The notes under the pieces are model-generated. The model made no database searches. It saw nothing but the letters and a program-made list of their open reading frames with translations, and was not told the DNA's origin. From NCBI RefSeq assembly GCF_001428485.1, contig NZ_LMHS01000003.1, positions 1,205,807 through 1,253,932 of the forward strand: a stretch of 48,126 nucleotides of DNA, read 5' to 3'. This document shows, one piece after another, positions 44,767 through 48,126 of this stretch (its first letter is position 1; the number at the start of each line of letters is the position of its first letter). The DNA comes from Microbacterium sp. Root180. GTDB lineage: Bacteria; Actinomycetota; Actinomycetes; Actinomycetales; Microbacteriaceae. The position numbers and the translations under genes were made by a program.

Positions 44767-44772
44767 AGGGTA
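44767..44772 (-). promoter_or_regulatory. -10 element of leaderless promoter for the small hypothetical gene (TACCCT)
   Basis: On the minus strand TACCCT is followed by six bases and the GTG at 44760. Confidence 0.5.
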
Positions 44773-44819
44773 CGACGGGTCGCGGACTTCCGGCCGCTGT
44801 TCGGGCGGGTTCGGACGCC

Positions 44820-44825
44820 TACGCT
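44820..44825 (+). promoter_or_regulatory. -10 element of leaderless promoter for the ECF42-like gene (TACGCT)
   Basis: TACGCT is followed by six bases and ATG 44832. It is back-to-back with the opposite -10 at 44767-44772. Confidence 0.5.
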
Positions 44826-44831
44826 GGCCTC

Positions 44832-46094
44832 ATGAGCGACGTCGACATCCACTCCCGCCGGGCCGTGGAGGCCGTGTGGCGCGAGGAGTCCGCGCGTATC
44901 GTCGCGGCACTCACGCGCCACACGGGCGACTTCGGCTGGGCAGAGGATCTCGCCCAGGACGCCCTGCTCGAGGCGATCGCGAAGTGGCCTGCCACCGGCA
45001 TCCCCGACAACCCGGGCGCCTGGCTGCTCGCCGTCGCCAAGCGGCGCGCGATCGACGGGTGGCGCCGGCGCGAGCGTCTTGCGGCGCGGGAGCCTCTCTT
45101 CGGGACGGACGTGCTCGAGGCGGAGCGCAGCGATGACGTGCCGGCACTCGGCGATCCCGACCGCATCGACGACGACGTGCTGCGGCTCGTCTTCGTCGCG
45201 TGCCATCCCATCCTCACGCCGCAAGCCCGTCTCGCTCTGACCCTGCGCACGGTGGCAGGGCTCACGACCGAGCAGATCGGCCGTGCGCTGCTCATGACCG
45301 TGCCCACGGTGCAGCAGCGGATCGTCCGCGCGAAGAAGTCGCTCGCCGAGGCATCCGTGCCGTTCGAGGTTCCCGGGCGCGCAGAACGCCCCGCGCGGCT
45401 CGCGAGCGTGCTGCAGGTGATCTACCTGCTGTTCACCGAGGGGTACGCCGCCGCCGCCGGGGATCAGCCGATTCGGCCGGAAGTGGCCCGTGAGGCGGTC
45501 CGGCTCGCGCGTCAGCTGCGGGCGCTCATGCCCAGGGAGACCGAGATCGATGCGCTCATCGCCCTCATGGAGTTCCAGTCGTCGCGCTTCGCCACCCGCG
45601 CGGGAGCCGACGGACTGCCGCTGACGCTCGCCGAGCAGGATCGTCGTCGGTGGGATCGATCCGCCATCGCACGGGGGCGGGCGGCCATGGGGAGAGCGGC
45701 TGCCGCGCCCCGCGGCCTCGGGTACTACGGCCTGCAGGCGGCGATCGCGGAGTGCCACGCAGTCGCACCCGCCTTCGAGGAGACCGACTGGAACCGCATC
45801 GTGCGCCTCTACGACGCGCTGGACGAGCTCGCGCCTTCCCCCGTCGTCCGGCTCAACCGCGCCGTTGCCGTCTCGATGGCGGAGGGCCCTGGGGCCGCTC
45901 TGGCCGACGTCGATGCACTCGCGCCCGAGCTCGCCGACTTCCGGCCGTTCCACGCGGTGCGCGCCGAGCTGCTCGAACGCCTGGGAGACACGGATGCCGC
46001 CGCCGACGCCTTCGTCACGGCTGCCGCCCTCCCGGGAAATGAACCCGAGGCGGCGTTGCTGCGAAGAAGGGCGGCCGCACTCGGGTCAGGCTGA
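44832..46094 (+). CDS. ECF42-type RNA polymerase sigma factor with C-terminal TPR-like extension
   Basis: The 420-residue protein has sigma region 2 (DFGWAEDLAQDALLEAIAKWPATGIPDNPGAWLLAVAKRRAIDGWRRRE), region 4 (HPILTPQARLALTLRTVAGLTTEQIGRALLMTVPTVQQRIVRAKKSL) and a 230-residue helical C-terminal part (DUF6596/TPR-like, with VLQVIYLLFTEGYAA). This is the ECF42 build, which has no separate anti-sigma factor and is often linked to YCII genes, as here. The extension is thought to control activity. It overlaps parB at the 3' end by 9 bp. Confidence 0.92.
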   Translation: MSDVDIHSRRAVEAVWREESARIVAALTRHTGDFGWAEDLAQDALLEAIAKWPATGIPDNPGAWLLAVAKRRAIDGWRRRERLAAREPLFGTDVLEAERSDDVPALGDPDRIDDDVLRLVFVACHPILTPQARLALTLRTVAGLTTEQIGRALLMTVPTVQQRIVRAKKSLAEASVPFEVPGRAERPARLASVLQVIYLLFTEGYAAAAGDQPIRPEVAREAVRLARQLRALMPRETEIDALIALMEFQSSRFATRAGADGLPLTLAEQDRRRWDRSAIARGRAAMGRAAAAPRGLGYYGLQAAIAECHAVAPAFEETDWNRIVRLYDALDELAPSPVVRLNRAVAVSMAEGPGAALADVDALAPELADFRPFHAVRAELLERLGDTDAAADAFVTAAALPGNEPEAALLRRRAAALGSG

Positions 46095-47057
46095 GCCGTA
46101 GCCGGTCTCGCCGATCTCCTCGAGGATGCGATTCAGATCCTGAATGCTGGCGAAATCGATGCTGACCTGGCCTTTTCGTGCCGTCAGTGAGATGCGCACC
46201 CGCGTGTTCAGTCGATCACCGAGACGCTCGGCCACCTCGTCGAGGTGTGCACGCCGTGCGCCGGCCTGAGGCTTCGAGGGTCGAGCGGATGCGGCATCCG
46301 GTCCCTTTGCCGCCGCCTCGGCGGCGCGGACGGACAGATCCTCGTTCACGATCTTGTCGGCGAGGCGCTGCATCGCCTCGGGGGTGTCGAGCGACAGGAT
46401 GGCGCGCGCGTGGCCGGCGGTGAGGACGCCCGCGGCAACGCGCTGCTGCACCGGAACGGGCAGCTTGAGGAGACGGATGGTGTTGCTGATCTGCGGACGC
46501 GAACGGCCGATGCGGCTTGCGAGCTCCTCCTGCGTGATGCCGAAGTCTTCGAGGAGCTGCTGGTACGCGGATGCCTCTTCGAGCGGGTTCAGCTCGGAGC
46601 GGTGAAGGTTCTCCAGAAGGGCGTCGCGGAGCAGATGCTCGTCCGCCGTCTCGCGGATGACGGCCGGAATCGAGGTGAGGCCCGCCTCGCGCGCCGCGCG
46701 CGTGCGTCGCTCACCCATGATGAGCTCGTACTGCCCGTCCTCGTTGGCGCGGACGACGACCGGCTGGAGCACCCCGAACTCGCGGACGCTGTGGACGAGC
46801 TCCGCGAGATCCTCGGCATTGAAGTGCGTCCGCGGCTGCCGGGGATTCGGAACGATCGAGTGCGGATCGACGTGCGCGAGGCGAGCGCCGGGAACCTGGA
46901 CCAGCGCCTCGACCGCTTCCGCGTCGCCGTCGTCCTCAGGAACGTCGGCCGTCGTGACGGCACGGGGGAAGAACACGTCGGACGGGCGGTCCTCCGCGGC
47001 TTCTGCCGTGGGGATCAATGCCCCAATACCGCGTCCGAGGCCTGTGCGCTTGGCCAT
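46086..47057 (-). CDS. parB: Chromosome partitioning protein ParB
   Basis: The 323-residue protein has the start KRTGLGRGIGALIP, ParB box (IVPNPRQPRTHF), the CTP-binding GERRTRAAREAG, a helix-turn-helix (TQEELASRIGRSRPQISNTIRLL) and the C-terminal dimer domain ending EEIGETGYGSA. It binds parS, uses CTP to slide, and segregates origins with ParA. ATG 47057 overlaps the parA stop by one base. Confidence 0.96.
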   Translation of the reverse strand: MAKRTGLGRGIGALIPTAEAAEDRPSDVFFPRAVTTADVPEDDGDAEAVEALVQVPGARLAHVDPHSIVPNPRQPRTHFNAEDLAELVHSVREFGVLQPVVVRANEDGQYELIMGERRTRAAREAGLTSIPAVIRETADEHLLRDALLENLHRSELNPLEEASAYQQLLEDFGITQEELASRIGRSRPQISNTIRLLKLPVPVQQRVAAGVLTAGHARAILSLDTPEAMQRLADKIVNEDLSVRAAEAAAKGPDAASARPSKPQAGARRAHLDEVAERLGDRLNTRVRISLTARKGQVSIDFASIQDLNRILEEIGETGYGSA

Positions 47058-48019
47058 CAGGCGCTCCCTTCGATGTTCGAGTCGACATGTGCGGCGGCGA
47101 CGGTGCCGTCGCGGCGGATGAGTTCGACCGCGGCTTCGCGGTAGGCGACGGCGCCGGCGGAGTGTCCGTCGTAGGCGATGACGGTCTGTCCGAAGCTGGG
47201 CGCCTCGGACACGCGCACCGAACGAGGGATGACAGTGTCGAGGACCTCGCGCGCGAAGTGCTCGCGGACCTCGTCTGCCACCTGCTGCGCCAGGCGGGTG
47301 CGCCCGTCGTACATGGTCAGCAGGATGCTCGACAGTGTCAGACCGGGGTTGAGATGCTTCTGGATCATGCGGACGGTTCCGAGCAGCTGACTCAGGCCCT
47401 CCAGCGCGTAGTACTCGCACTGGATGGGGATGAGCAGCTCGCTGGCCGCGGTGAACGCATTGATCGTGAGCAGGCCGAGTGACGGCGGGCAGTCGATCAG
47501 GACGAAGTCGAGCCGGTGATCGGGGTTCGCGAGGTACTCGTCGAGCGCTGTCTTCAGGCGGTGCTCGCGAGCGACCTGCGAGACGAGCTCGATCTCGGCG
47601 CCGGCCAGGTGGATCGTGCTCGGCGCGCAGAGGAGATTGGGCGATTCCGGACTGGTCTGGACGATGTCCGCGATGGGGAAGTCGTCGATGAGAACGTCGT
47701 AGATGCTGGGGATGTCGGCGGTGTGAGGCACGCCGAGTGCGGTCGAGGCGTTCCCCTGAGGGTCGAGGTCGATGACCAGGACGCGGGCGCCGACGGCAGC
47801 GAGGGCGGCGGCGATGTTCACCGTCGTGGTGGTCTTTCCCACCCCGCCCTTCTGGTTCGACACCGTCAAAACGCGGGTACGGCCGGAAAGCTGGACGTCA
47901 GCGCTCTCGAGGGCGCGGCGTCGAGCGGAAAGATCCGCGAGTTCGCGTGCGAGAGGGGTGTCGTCGAACGAGAAGGATGCCGCGGCGCCGGTCTCGTCGG
48001 GCTGTTTCACGTGAAACAC
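47057..48019 (-). CDS. parA: Chromosome partitioning ATPase ParA
   Basis: The 320-residue ParA/Soj protein has the deviant Walker A motif KGGVGKTTTTVNIAAAL, VIDLDPQGNASTALG (switch I/Walker A'), and VLIDCPPSLGLLTINAF. The first codons (GTG TTT CAC GTG AAA CAG) include the complete parS site. The GTG at 48019 has GGAG close upstream, but a start slightly further in cannot be excluded. It works with ParB in origin segregation. Confidence 0.95.
   Translation of the reverse strand: MFHVKQPDETGAAASFSFDDTPLARELADLSARRRALESADVQLSGRTRVLTVSNQKGGVGKTTTTVNIAAALAAVGARVLVIDLDPQGNASTALGVPHTADIPSIYDVLIDDFPIADIVQTSPESPNLLCAPSTIHLAGAEIELVSQVAREHRLKTALDEYLANPDHRLDFVLIDCPPSLGLLTINAFTAASELLIPIQCEYYALEGLSQLLGTVRMIQKHLNPGLTLSSILLTMYDGRTRLAQQVADEVREHFAREVLDTVIPRSVRVSEAPSFGQTVIAYDGHSAGAVAYREAAVELIRRDGTVAAAHVDSNIEGSA
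48003..48018. promoter_or_regulatory. parS centromere site, perfect palindrome
   Basis: TGTTTCACGTGAAACA is an exact 16-bp palindrome and matches the parS consensus fully. It is the ParB nucleation site and overlaps the start codon of parA. Confidence 0.97.
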
Positions 48020-48126
48020 TCTCCCTCTCGCGAGCCGATCAACAACGTCCCCTACTCTATCCCGCCCCCACCCCGCGCCCTTCCCGCTTCCAACGATGCC
48101 CGAACCTCGATCTGCGCCACGCCCGC
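48020..48126. other. Intergenic region upstream of parA
   Basis: The last 107 bp hold the parA ribosome site and, on the minus strand, possible promoter elements (TAGAGT). In related genomes rsmG lies further right; no part of it is seen. Confidence 0.5.

Overview
The window looks like an origin-proximal stretch of a high-GC actinobacterial chromosome, most likely Microbacteriaceae and probably Microbacterium. Reasons: very high GC; many GTG starts and apparently leaderless genes; LAxTG-type sorting signals; the conserved order DUF6049 protein - murJ - trxB - trxA - (insert) - parB - parA; and the rpsF-ssb-rpsR-rplI cluster near dnaB. A perfect parS site lies in the first codons of parA at the right edge, so oriC/dnaA should be a few kb further right. 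No tRNA, rRNA, IS element, prophage or CRISPR array was seen.

Layout. 1-5.05 kb: two tandem ATP-grasp genes (the first cut by the window edge and carrying an in-frame 33-residue tandem duplication), a PPOX-type flavin enzyme, a DUF1801 protein, a CsbD-like stress protein, a LuxR-type regulator and a small HTH protein. 5.2-14.6 kb: a cell-surface island on the minus strand. It holds an ECF sigma factor fused to a zinc-finger anti-sigma-like segment, hydrophobic segments, a proline-rich stalk and Ig-like domains; a LANTG-anchored surface protein; a second, unfused paralogous sigma factor; a lipoprotein; a wall-anchored collagen-like protein; and next to it a 2-oxoglutarate/Fe(II) prolyl-4-hydroxylase-like enzyme. 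A metzincin-like lipoprotein is divergent from the hydroxylase. 14.7-19.2 kb: two small membrane proteins, then a MacB-type ABC transporter divergent from a NarL-type two-component system.

19.3-25.6 kb: dnaB and rpsF-ssb-rpsR-rplI on the minus strand, split by two plus-strand surface-protein genes. One of these encodes seven chaplin-like units and a LAATG wall anchor. A DnaA-box-like cluster lies between dnaB and these genes. 25.8-28.2 kb: class III CoA-transferase plus glutaryl-CoA-dehydrogenase-like operon. 28.3-29.5 kb: a membrane protein. 29.5-35.1 kb: a complete oligopeptide ABC importer. 35.3-38.4 kb: CCA-adding enzyme and a two-domain methyltransferase.

38.5-48 kb: DUF6049 protein, murJ, trxB and trxA (each preceded by an exact GGAAT-N18-GTT SigR/SigH-type promoter), a YCII protein, a small antisense gene, an ECF42-like sigma factor, parB and parA. 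The most interesting part is the surface island. Its sigma factors, wall-anchored proteins, collagen and putative collagen hydroxylase could form one envelope programme with post-translational modification of a bacterial collagen. That functional link is inferred from adjacency and motifs.
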